Shown here: positions 11,901 to 24,098 of the stretch, in pieces
How the letters are laid out: the number at the start of each line of letters is the position of its first letter
Numbering within the stretch: position 1 is the first letter of the stretch
Assembly (NCBI GenBank): GCA_012845835.1
Contig: JABAKD010000030.1
Span: 8,655,805 to 8,719,804, forward strand
Source of the DNA: Undaria pinnatifida
Lineage: Eukaryota > Sar > Phaeophyceae > Laminariales > Alariaceae
Length of the DNA: 64,000 nt
Direction of reading: 5' to 3'
Made by a program: the position numbers and the translations under genes
The notes under the pieces: model-generated
The model's input: the letters and a program-made list of their open reading frames with translations, nothing else
What the model was told of the DNA's origin: nothing
Database searches by the model: none

Positions 11901-14900
11901 TGTTTTCATGCTTTTTGTTTCGTGTGTGTTTTTTGTTGCATATGGCTGTGTGTTTGTGTGTCCATATTTTTTTTTCCGTGTCCGTGTTTTGTGTGCAATT
12001 TTTGTGTATGTGAGTTTTTTTGCGTTGCGTGTAGTGTGTGCGATTGTGTATGTTTTGCATTTTTTGTGTGCTTGATGCCATGTGTTTGCGTTTTTGCGTG
12101 TTGTGTTTGTTTCTGCATACGTGTGTTATTAGCCCTTTTACAACGCCAAAAGCACGCCGTCGATGTAGTCGAGATGTGCGGTCTTATCAAGTGTCTATCA
12201 ATAGTATGAGCGCGGCAGAATGAGTACTTTCATGCATTATGCAACTCCTTGGATTGTTGTTATTGTTGACATATTTTAACTACCTCCGAAGCCAGCAACG
12301 GGTTTTGCTTCGTGTGGCCGAGATGATGTAATCGTCACTTTCATTCGCGACTTTTTCCGACGGAAGTCCTAACTTGGTTAGTAGTAACAGGCTGTAAACG
12401 GCTCTGTATATTTTTGTGTTGGTGCATGTTTGGGCGTGTGTTCGTACGTCGCGTGTTCTGTGTGCTGTGTTTTACGTATTGTGCGTGGCAGATGGTTGCC
12501 CGCTGTTTTCTTAGAGTCGGTGACACCGGAGACAGGAGTCCGCAGTGATTTTGAAGGAAAACTTTGGTCTGACTGAGCAGGTGCGGTGGCAGAGAGGGTA
12601 GGGGGATACGCACTCGATCAGTGCACTCCCGCGAGAATCGCTCTAATGTCGGTGCTTACTTGAACGTGTTCCATGCATCTACGACCGAACGTTCCCCCTC
12701 TCCTTCCCCCTCCCCTCCCTCCCACCCGTCCTCGTTGCGTGTTGTGCCTTGCGCGAAATGACCGAACTGCCGACTGACCGACCGACCGACCGGATGTCCG
12801 CTTGCTACAGGTGTACAAGACGGCGAACGGCGTGACGTGCATCGGTTACACCGACATGACCAGCCGCCTGGCCAACACAGCTTCCACCCTGTTCTCCAAC
12901 AACGCCGTCAAGCTCTTCTCCTCTGCTGGCCCCTTCAGCACGGGGTGAGCGAAAACGGCGCGGCTTGTCTGGTTGTCAGTTGTGGGGGTATGTCGCTTGT
13001 CGCATTTTACGTCTTACGTCGCATATCACAAAAAAGTCACGTGTTGAAAGTATTTCGCTTGTCGCAAGTATGTACGTCGTTTGGCTAAATTATGTGCGTG
13101 TCGCGAGTACGCGGCTTGTCGTTTAGGTAATCGCTTGTTTCGAGTAAGTTGTTTGTCGCCCATGAGTCGATCGGCGCCAATCTCTCGTTTGTCATCAAGG
13201 GGCCGCTTGTCTCCAATCAAGTCGCTTGACGCAAAATAAGTGGCTTGTCGCTAATCAGTCGCTTTGCCGCAAATAATCGCTTGTTGCATATAAATAGGTT
13301 GTTTCAAGCAAGTCGATTGTCGGCAATAAGTTGCTTCTTGCTCTGTGAATTGTGTGTCGCACTTTGCTCGATGCCAATAAGTCGCTTGCCGCCAATAAGT
13401 CGCAAGTCGCCAATAAGTCACCTGTCCCTAACACTCGCGTGTCGCATAGTAAAGGCGCTTATCGAAAATCAGTTGGTTGTCGCCTGTGACGCGTATGTGT
13501 GTCGCACCCCTACCCCTCGCACTTCCGCCGCGCCGCGACAGGGCGTTTTGTTTTTTTCTCGAAACGCATCGTTCGACGGGACATACTGTTTTTCCGCGCC
13601 TAACGCGATATTTGCAGACGTGGGGGCACGGCGCGCGCTTGCGTCTGTGAACGGACCCCGGTAACCCACCTCCCCTTACAGGAAGGAGATAAGATAAGCA
13701 AAAAAAAATGCAACACGAGGAAGAAATATACTGAGCGCCCAAATGTTGGAGGTGTCTCCATTAGGAGTAGCAACAGTGCGCCGTTTCGAAAGGGATGCGC
13801 GGTCAATGGTCTATTGACTAAAGCAAGCAACAAATGAGTACGCCCCCCCCCCCTCCTCATTACCATTCTGTCCAGAAATGCAAGCAACCTTTGGCCATTA
13901 ATGTTCAAGTAAAACGTTGCTTGTATTTCCGGACAGAATGTGTAAGTCGTTCGACGCTCTCATCATATGCTAGAAAGTACGCATAAGGTGCCGGAGTCCG
14001 CCTCACGAACGGCTTTTAGTATGAATAGGACGCAGCTCACCCTTCATACGATTCGCCGAACACCTCAAGGCGCTTCGTGCGTGGTGCATGCAATGTTTGC
14101 CTGGTCGGTGAAAAAGCTCGGCGTCGTAGGAATGCGAGGGTCTACGGTCATACGGCTCCCGCCGTGCATAAAATGAGTACCGGTGCACCCCCCCCCCCCT
14201 TCGTATTCCCCCGCCCAATACTAGGATGCTGAAATCCGGCGAGTAGTACACTGCTAAGAGCATAACTGGGAGTGTACCCACTTGAAAAAAAAGGAGACGT
14301 GAGAAAGTTGAAATGGCAATACAAAGAAACGAACACGCCGAAAAAGAGGTTGCCAGCATTAGCTAGTTGGGCTGTAAGGGAGAAAGTAGCGAAAAAGGGC
14401 GAACTGGAATACGGTGGGATGGCGTAGTCGACAACGCATGAAAGGACCTAAGAGGAAACCGAGAGGACATGCTGTCCACAGAGAAATTCGGGGGATACAA
14501 GACGAGAATAACAAAAAGGATAGAAGTAAGGGAAAGGCTGTGTAGCGCTAAGGAATAAGGTGAAAGAGGAAGAACGTTTGTTGGAGATGTACGGGGGGTT
14601 AAAATACGAGATAGGAATGAAAACGCATTTGCACGGCCCAGTGGACTACGCGAAATAGCTGAAACTGCGTTTTCGTGTTAGGGGACCTGGACCTGCCAGA
14701 AAAGAAAGAGGGGTATACCAGTGCTCGGGTGGAGGAGGAAGGGGGCGCACAGAGCTGCCCTTGTGGCAACGCAGACGATAGTAGATCCCACATAGCGGGA
14801 GAATGTGAACTTTACAAGGAGGAACGGAATGTGTTTAGAGGAAGAGATGGGGGAAAATGGACGGGTGTGATATGGAGAAGTGTGGTACATTAGATAGTAG

Positions 14901-17900
14901 CGAGAAAGCGATCGCTATCCTGGAAGATAGATGGTGGCCACAGACGGCCAAAGAGGAAGGAGGTAAGATAAGCGAAAAAAATTAATGTAATATATGGAAG
15001 AAACGTACTAAGCGCCCAAATGTTTGAGGTGTCTCCATTAGGAGTAGGGAAGTGTTCCGTCTCGAGAGGGATGCGTGGTCAATGGTCAAATGACTAAGGC
15101 AAGCAACAAATGTCTACGCCCCCCCACCCCCCCCCCCGTCGCGGCGGCGGGCGGCAGATCTCTGGCGGCTGACCCCCCTCCTTTGATGTTGCGTTTGTTT
15201 ATGTTTTTGTTTTTTTGACTTTTTTTAACCAAGATGTTTCTTCCGCCCCTGCACTTTTTGCCAAAAATCGGCGAACGACAGCGAGAAGGACAAGTTCCAG
15301 GTAGACTACAAGGACGAGGCTATCAGGGGTGTGCTGGCCGTGGATGCCGGGAACATTACGTGGCCGGCCCCGCAGAAGCCACCGCCTTCGCCACCAGCCG
15401 CGAAGAAGGACGCCGCAGAGGTGAGCGCACTAACAAAATCGACCCCTGGCCGGCCCCCGCTTTTGGAGAATGAAGTTCAGGGGGGGGGGGGTTCGGCGGG
15501 GGAAGGGAGGAGAGGGGCCAAGGAGGATAGGGGGGGGGGAGGGAGGCGGAGGAGGGGAGGGGGGGCGGGGGGTTTACTCAGTTTGGAGGGTGTACTCAGT
15601 TTGGGCCGTAGAGACATCTCACTGTAGGGGTTGCACTTTTTGCGCCAAAAGGTCCCTGACCGATTGGGCTCTTCACGTGAGGAACTACCGGTTAGTCACT
15701 GGTCGAGTAATTCGGCGAGAGAGTACATATTGTGCTAGGACTATTAATAGGGCGTAGAAGCTTGGTCGGGTTGTGCGAGCGAGTGCGTTTGAAATATTTT
15801 TTCGTGTTGAGATATTGAGCTGCTCATGCGAGGACCTCAGGGACTGATCGATGATGCTGCACCCCACCCCTACTTTGGGATGGCTTCGTAGTCGTACTTC
15901 GAAGTATGACCATAGACCCTCGCATCCTTACTATGCCGGGACGGAGCACGTCGGGTTTTCACCAACCAGGCAGAGATTGCTCGCATCAAGCGCAAAGCGC
16001 CGTGAGATATTCGGTGAGTCGCATGGATGGCGAACTGCATCCTTCCAAGAACCGCGCTCGTAAGACGGACTTCGGCACCTTGTGCCTACTTTGTTGATTA
16101 TGGACGACAGCGCCAATGAGTTACTTTGTTTTCTGGTGTGGCCACGCCAGAGCCAGAAATTGTTTATTACTATGTAACTGTCTCGTGGGTGCCGCACCGT
16201 GTTCGCACTACGTGATGCGATCGTTCCCCTTGTGTGGAGTTAGGGTTCTCCACCTCGCACAATATGATCTAACTCGATAACGATCCTGGTGACCGCCAAA
16301 AAAAAAAACAAGGAAAAACTGTACTCTGGTTGTCTAGCTCACGCATTGATTGGCATGTTTTACAGCGTCGTTGCCAACCAACGCCAACTTCAATACTTCC
16401 AAGTATACATATAAAGCGTCGGTGCCAACCGAGGCTAACTGTTATATATATTTATGTATATTTAATGAGGGGGAGGGGCGGTAGGGGGGGAGGGGGGTTA
16501 GGATGGTTTTCGCCCTTTCTTGGTGTGTGTGCATGTGTGCCTTGTTTTCGTTGTTGAGGCTTGATTTTATCATCGCTTGTGTCGCGTGTACCAGTCGAGA
16601 CCCGTGATGCGACACGTTTCATCACGAAGTTTGTTCGATGCGAGCGGGGTCTTGTTTTCTTGTTCCCTGGAGCTCTCTTATTTTGGTGTGTTTTGTGTGT
16701 TTGTGTGTTGGGCGCGCGAGTCTCTCCCTCTCTTTTTTTTTAGCTTCCTCATGTTTCTCCCTTTTTCCCGTCTCTTCCCTCTCTGTCTTCGTTTCCCTAC
16801 CTCTCTGCGCTTGCTCCCCTCTCTCTGGCTCTCCCTCTTTCTTTTCCTATCCCCCCCTTCTCTCTCGGTATACGACCCTCCCCCCCCCCCATCCCCATGC
16901 CGCGATGTCCGTCCTTCTAGGCTGCCGAGGCCGTTCCATTGGACGTTGAGGCGATGTACCGACAAAGCGCAATCCGAACCACCGGCGGGGCTGCGACGAT
17001 CATCGGCCTCGGCGTCATCAGCCCGAACCTGGCGTTCAGCAACATGATGACTACCTTCGCGCTCTCTGGCATCGTCGGCTACCAGGTACGGGGCGAGGGA
17101 GGGGGTCTGCTTTTACAAATATCCAACGGCAGCTCGGCTCTCGAGATTGAGAACCCGTTGGAAAGTGTATGTACAAGCTGCGTGTGATAATGTATGTGTG
17201 CCGTGTGGTGACGCTCTGTTTTTGCCGGCGGTGCCATACGACGTACTACTGTCATGCTGTCGTTGGCACTACAACAGGTAAAAGTACTGCTGTCAAAAGT
17301 TGTCATTGGTAGTAAAATATAAAAGTAGTAGTAATATACACGCTCCCCCCCCCTCCCCCCCCCCCCCCCCCCCCCCCTCCAACCCTCACCGCTCCCCCCC
17401 CCATCGCCCGCCCCCAACCCCAACTCTCAATCCCCACCCCCAGCCTCCTACCATATATGCGTCATTGTCTCGTTGCTGTTCCGCTTGCGCGGCTGACCGG
17501 ACAGGTGCTGCAAGGTATGACTCACTCCGTGGACCACACTCACGCTCATCCACCCCCACCCCGCCCCCATTCTCACCCCTGACCCTTCAACCCCCGCCTT
17601 GCACGCGTCATATTCAATTACAAAACAAGTTAGCGACACCTGCCGCTGCATTGTTAACGAGCTGAACGTTGTACCACCGGTCACCCGCAACAAACACACC
17701 ACCAGAAGATATGCGGTGGGGATACGAAAACCAGCATAAAACCAACTCAACAACAAATTATATCGTTGGTGTTGCACGCGACTGTACAGGTGGTGAAGGG
17801 CGTGACTCACTCCCTTCACTCTCCTCTAATGGCGGTGACGAATGCCATTTCGGGTTTAACGGCCGTAGGAGGCATGTATCTGATGGGGCCCGGGCTGGTA

Positions 17901-20900
17901 CCGCAATCTCCGGCGGAGTGGCTCGGGGCGGGCGCGGTGTTGATCTCGACGGTCAACATCTCGGGTGGCTTCCTCGTGAGTTTTCATTATTTGTATTAAA
18001 ACGTTCAAAGAAAAACCATTTTTTTATAATTATTGTTGCCACAAGGGCATTTGATTTGCCTTTTGTCAATATTTTGTATTTGCGTGCTTTGTTGGCTTCA
18101 TTTGCTTGCTTGCTCCATTTGCTTGATATCCTTGCTTGCTGCGTGCTTGGGTTGCTTTGCTTTGCTTGGCTTGGCTTGGCTTGGCTTGGCTTGGCTTGGC
18201 TTGGCTTGGCTTGGCTTGCTCGTATAGCTTACTTGATCAATATATCAGTCTAACTCGGCCGATCAACTGCTTGCTTTACGGCTGGCTAGGGCTGATTTAC
18301 TTTTGGTATGTCCGGCTGATCTGCTCTGTCCCGCTGCTGCTGTTTCGCCTTTCCAGGTGACGAAGAAGATGTTAGACATGTTCAAAAGACCGGACGACCC
18401 CCCCGAGTTCTACCAGATGTACCTCCTCCCGGCGGGCGCCCTGATGGGGGGCTACGCTGTCGCCAAGATGGCGGGCTACGGCCAGACGGATCACGTGAGC
18501 GAGCTAGCGGCGTTTCTGCTCTTTGCTCGTTGCTTGGACTATAGCAGTAATGTTGTTTCGGTTGGATTGCTGTGCTCGTTGTGTTATCCCACGCACTCGG
18601 CTAGCAGATGCCCATCGTGTGTGCTCTACGCTACCGCTATACAAACTGTATATATGTACTTCGTATGCACACTACACCCTGCACAATGCTGTATCTGGTA
18701 GCTTTATCTGGTACCTGGCGCACTGCTGTATGCTGTAAGCTGATGTTCCGCTATGCGTCACACTGTAGTTACGATGTACACTCCTGTGCGTTTTTTTCTT
18801 AGTCTGTAAACTTGTTGGGCACGGTCACGATATGTCCGGTATTTGCTCCGTTCACGGCTGTCGTTCATGGCGTATGTGGTGTGCCGCACCGGAGGGATGT
18901 TTGCCGGATGGTGATCTGTATGATACGGCTCTCGAACAAAAGTCTCACTACTGCAAACATCAGATCTATGAACTGTAGATGCTCTAGATAAATCGTCTGT
19001 CCGACGTGTGTTCTCTGATTCACAGCTGATGCCCATGGCATCGGCGGTATGCTGCATCGGAGGAATGCTTGCTGACTGGGATCTGTGTGATATGGCTCTG
19101 GAACAATGTCTCTAAATCGGCAACTACAGGATCTGGAAGGTCTAGATCTAGATCTACTACAGGACATAAAATATCTAGTTCTAGGTCTTGATCTGTAGTA
19201 GATCGTGACCTGTCCGACGTGTACTCTGTTCACAACTGCGCAGCGAAAAACGTATGACCTAGATCGTGAAATCTGTCCGATGTGTGTTTCTCTGTTTCAC
19301 CAGCTGGTGTCCATGGCATCGGCGGTGTGTTGCATCGGAGGGATCGGCGGGCTGTCGTCGCAGAGCACGGCGAGGCTGGGTAACGTGCTGGGCATGTCCG
19401 GAGTGGCCTTTGGGGTGGCGGCCACAGTGGGGACGCTTGAACCGGGAGTGGCGCAGCTGGCACAGCTCGGGACGCTGATGGGCATTGGCGGCGTGGGAGG
19501 TTATCAGGTTCGTATATTTATATTCGACCTTTTTTTATTTTAGGACGCTGATGGGCATCGGCGGTATGCGAGGCTATAATACCAGGTTCGTATATACATA
19601 CACTCGATCTTTCGTTTTGAATAGGTTTATGCTTGTCCGTAGAAGTAGTTACGGCCCCAAAAAACACGGTAATGGACCAAATGTAGTTTGTTGATAGAGA
19701 GAAGGAAGCATGTCTCTATCCGCCTTGTCGTTCTCGCTGCTTTTCTGCGTTTTTTATTGGTTTCGACATTTTTGCTTTTACGCCTTTTTTGTCAATTGTT
19801 TTGCCACTTTTTATATTAGAAAAACGCCTTTTCCGATGTTTTTTGGGGGAGAGGAAGAGGGATCGGGGCGGAGGCGGAAGTGTGAACGGGCGATCGAGCG
19901 GCATACGTTTTTGCTGCGCGCAGCTTTTCGCGTTTATTCTACCGCTGCGGTCCCGATGCCCCCGAGCTCGCACACACACGGTGTGCGGGTCGGTCTAGCG
20001 GATAGTTATTGAGCAGATTAATTTATGAATTTATGATTGTGTGAATAGCGAAAAGCAAGCAACGCAAGTGGTAGACCCTCCCCGCCCCGCCCCCGCCCCC
20101 CGCCCCCACGTCTCACTTGGACTTGATGTACCCCGCCCTGTCTTAAAAGGTAGCCAGGCAGGTGGGGCCAGCGGAGCTACCGCAGACAGTCGCCGCGTTC
20201 CACTCCCTCGTGGGAGTGGCCGCGGCGGGCACCGCTATCGGGGACTACATGCTGCACATGAACGACCCGGCGGCGACGGCGGACGCGGTTCGGATGAGCG
20301 CCGTGTATCTGGCATCTTTCATCGGCGGGGCGACGGCCACGGGCTCCATCGTTGCCTTTGGAAAGCTCCAGGTATACACCCTATAGACGGTGCTGTTATT
20401 TTTCTTGTGCTGTGCAGTGCGGAGATGTGGTGTGGTGTGGTGTGCTTTGCTGTGCTGGTGCTGGTGGTTGATGCAGGTGCTGGTGCTGGTGTTAGTGCTG
20501 GTGTTTTTGTTGATGGTGTCGGTTTTTAGCGGCGTTAAGGGTTGGTGTTGATGCTGGTGCTGGTGTTGGTGCTTGTGTTCGCGTTGTGTGGAGGTGTTAA
20601 TGTGTTGTGTTTGCCGCTGGTGATGATGGTATTGGTATTGATTATCCTGTTGGTGTCCGTGTCAGTGGTGCCGTTGTTGTTGGTGATGGTGTTGGTGTGG
20701 ATGCTGGTGTCGGTGTCCGTGGTGGCGTTGGCAGCGATGAATGGTGTTGATGGTGGTGTTGGTGTTGGTGCTGGTACTGATGTTGGTGTCGATATCGATG
20801 TCAGAGTTTTGTGTCCACACTGAACTGCAAGAGGCCAGATATTTTGTGCTTCCGCTGCCGTCTTTTTGCGTCCATGCAACCGCCGAAGCTCTCAAATGCG

Positions 20901-21245
20901 ACTTCGAGGTGGTTTAAGAGTTGTCTCGTACTTATCGCCCTCCCCCTGCTGCCGCCATTGCCGCCGCCCCGACCGCCGCCGCCTCCACCACTGCTACCGT
21001 GCTCGCGTATTCCAGGGTATTTTGCCTTCGAAGGCTCTGCAGCTGCCAGGTAGGGACCCGATGAACGCCGGCGTGGGGCTGGCGTGCCTCGGAGGCATGG
21101 GTGCCTTCGTTGTGGGGCCTTCGTCTCCTGAGGTGCGTGTTCGGGGAGGAGGCTGGGGGCGGGGTGAGATGTAGCAGACTTTTTGTTGACTTTAGTGTGA
21201 CGTGTCACTCACTGTTGTTCATGTTCTTGCTGCTACTGCTACTGC

Positions 21246-21295
<50 letters not shown>

Positions 21296-24064
21296 TTGCT
21301 GCTGCTGCCGCCGCCGCTGCTGCTGCTGGTTGATTGCTTTTGTTGTCTTGTGTTCGTTTATGTTGGTGGTGGTTCTGTTGCTGTTGTTGCCCTGCAAAAC
21401 GATGTATACATCTGTTTATCTATATATACACCGCTCTCACACCCACTTTCTCTTTCTCATTTTATGTTTTCTCTTGTATCTCTCTGTCGCTCTCCCTCCC
21501 TGCCTGCTCCCCGGCTCTTGCCCTCCCCCTCCTTTATCCTACTTCTATCCCCCTGCTCCCCCCCTACCCCCCCCCCCCCCCCCCCCCACTTTCCTGGCCA
21601 TCTTGCCATCCCTTCCAACAACGCTTTAAAAATCTTGGGGCAGATGGGGTGCGCGCTGCTCGGTCTGTCTGCGGCCGGCTCGGGATTCTTGGGGGCACAT
21701 ATGACGGCATCGATCGGGGGCGCTGACATGCCGGTGGTAAGGACCAAAGACAGGAACTGAACCCATTTAATACTGAAAAAGATGTCAAGTAACTTATTAA
21801 AGTAGTCCTGCATTAATAATCCCTCTCTAGTTCCCAAATTTTCCTTTATACTCGAATAAAAAAAAACAGTCCAAAACTCCTAGTCAGTTGTCTCCCCGAA
21901 AGGTTGGTTTAGTTCTTGAAAAGTGGTTGTAGCTTGTATGCCCCTTTTACCACTGCCACGACACTGCGTTATAATTCCGAGTACTGCACATGAGCACTAC
22001 GGGCCCCCCAGTAAGGCGGTGGTGCACTATGATGAGCAATACGGCCGCCTTAATTTGTGGAAAACCGCGTTATTCGTTCTAGGTTATGAGTGCAGCCCCC
22101 CAGTCGCCTCAAGCGATTTTGACCGCCTTGTATCGGGATGCCGCCTTACTCACACCGTCTTATTGGGGGGACTTCGCACTGTAGTGTTTGTCCCCAAAAT
22201 ACGTGGCTGCTGTCTTGAAGGGGTTTATAGCCCCCTTCGAACTGCACCCGCTTGTTGGGAACAAGTGGGTGGGATTAGAGCAAGACATGCTTTGCGCTAT
22301 TAACCAATAGTGGTAAAATGGAGGCGCGTGCCGTAGTGGGGAGGGGGGAGAAGAGCCTGCTTAGTGCCCTGGGTCTGAGTTTCGTTTAGGGATGGAGAAG
22401 GAGAAAGAACGATTGTGTGAAGATAGTAGATGAGATGAAATAAAGAAAGAAGTGAAAGGTGCAAGGTTTATTCGTACGAAGCATTTTGCACGTCTAGGAC
22501 AGTCGTTTGGCAGTTGCTGTTGCACTCTGTCCTTTTGGGACGCACGTGCAACAACTACGCTATATGTCCTCCCCGAACACAGACAGTAGTTACTTATCTG
22601 GCCTCCATTGGATTTATTAGTAACTTCGACATTGCCCTCAAGTAGCTGACGTCGTCTCGTATGCTGTACCTGGTACAAAACAAGGGGATCAACAACGACC
22701 GCAACAGCAACAATGCTACATGGTTATCGCCTTTAATATGCTACACACGATGTGCTGCACAACAACCGGTGAGCAGCAAACGACAAACAACAACTGACAT
22801 ACTTGTTATCGTCTTCTAAAATGGCAGCTACGAACGAATGTGCTGTACAAACAACAGGCGATCATCGACGACAACCAACACGCTATTGTCTCCTAACCCG
22901 CTGCGAAATGATATGCTGTGCTCACAACAGGTGATCACCGTGCTCAACTCTTACTCCGGGTGGGCCCTCTGCGCGGAGGGCTTCATGCTGGACAAGCCGC
23001 TGCTGACCGTGGTCGGGGCCTTGATTGGCTCTTCGGGAGCCATCTTGACCGACATCATGTGCAAGGTGAAGCGTGCTGCGATGCCGGTGGCACTCTTTGG
23101 CTAAAGCATCTCTGCCTGACGAGGTTCCTGAAGTGGACGCGTGCTACGATAGAGGCAGGGCTTCTTTGGGTGAAAATATTTTCCTGAGTGATGGAGCCCC
23201 TTATAACCCCACGACGTCGGAAATGTCACACCAGGGTATATTTTTTTCGTTTTTTTTTTTCCTTCATACCTAGGACATACTATTCATTGTCCGTCATATT
23301 GCGCTTTTTTTACTTTTTTTTTTTCTCTCACAATACGTTTTTGGATGGGGCATAGAGCTCCCTCCGCAGGTGAGTAGTGTTGAGAAAAAAAAATCGACGC
23401 GCCTCTGCCTTTAGCGTGTGTCGCTGATAAGTCGACTGAGGAACTACCTGGTACTCGGAATCGTTGGAATGCTGTTTTGTGTGTGTTTTCAACATGTTTT
23501 CGTTGTATTACCTAGCCCATGGGCTTTTTCTCGTTAGGTTGAGCGCACGTTTTGTGTGAAAGGTGCATTGCGGGCGAGGTTTACGGCGCTCTTCACGTGA
23601 GGAGCCTGAGAAGAATTACGGGCACCCCTGACATTAGCGTGTGTGGGCGGGTCTCCGTCGGACGATGTGAAGTGTCAAGAGAGGGAAGTGTGTCTTCGCC
23701 TTTGTTTTCTTGCTGTGCTTGCTGTGCCTGATGGGCTTCCTGGGCGAACTGTTTTTGTGGCCGTGTTGTTCGATAATGACAATGGTGATGATGGTGACGA
23801 TGATGATGATCGTGATGATGATATTGATGGCGACAATGATTGGCTGATTGATTGATCGATCGATTGACAATTCTATTTTTTATTTTATGACCAGGCGATG
23901 AATCGTGACATCGTATCGGTGCTTCTTGGTGGGTTCGGCACGAAGGCGACGGGAGGCGGGGAGGCGATGGCGATCGAGGGGGAGGCCACGATGACCAACT
24001 CGTCGGACGTGGCGACGGCCCTCACCGAGGCGAACTCGGTGAGCACTCGCGATGTTGCTTTTGC

Positions 24065-24098
<34 letters not shown>

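Noticed and set aside
21101-21760. 219-codon frame with a poly-Leu run
   Set aside because: It is made of a CTG repeat and pyrimidine tracts in NNT introns and only overlaps exons 15 and 16 by chance.
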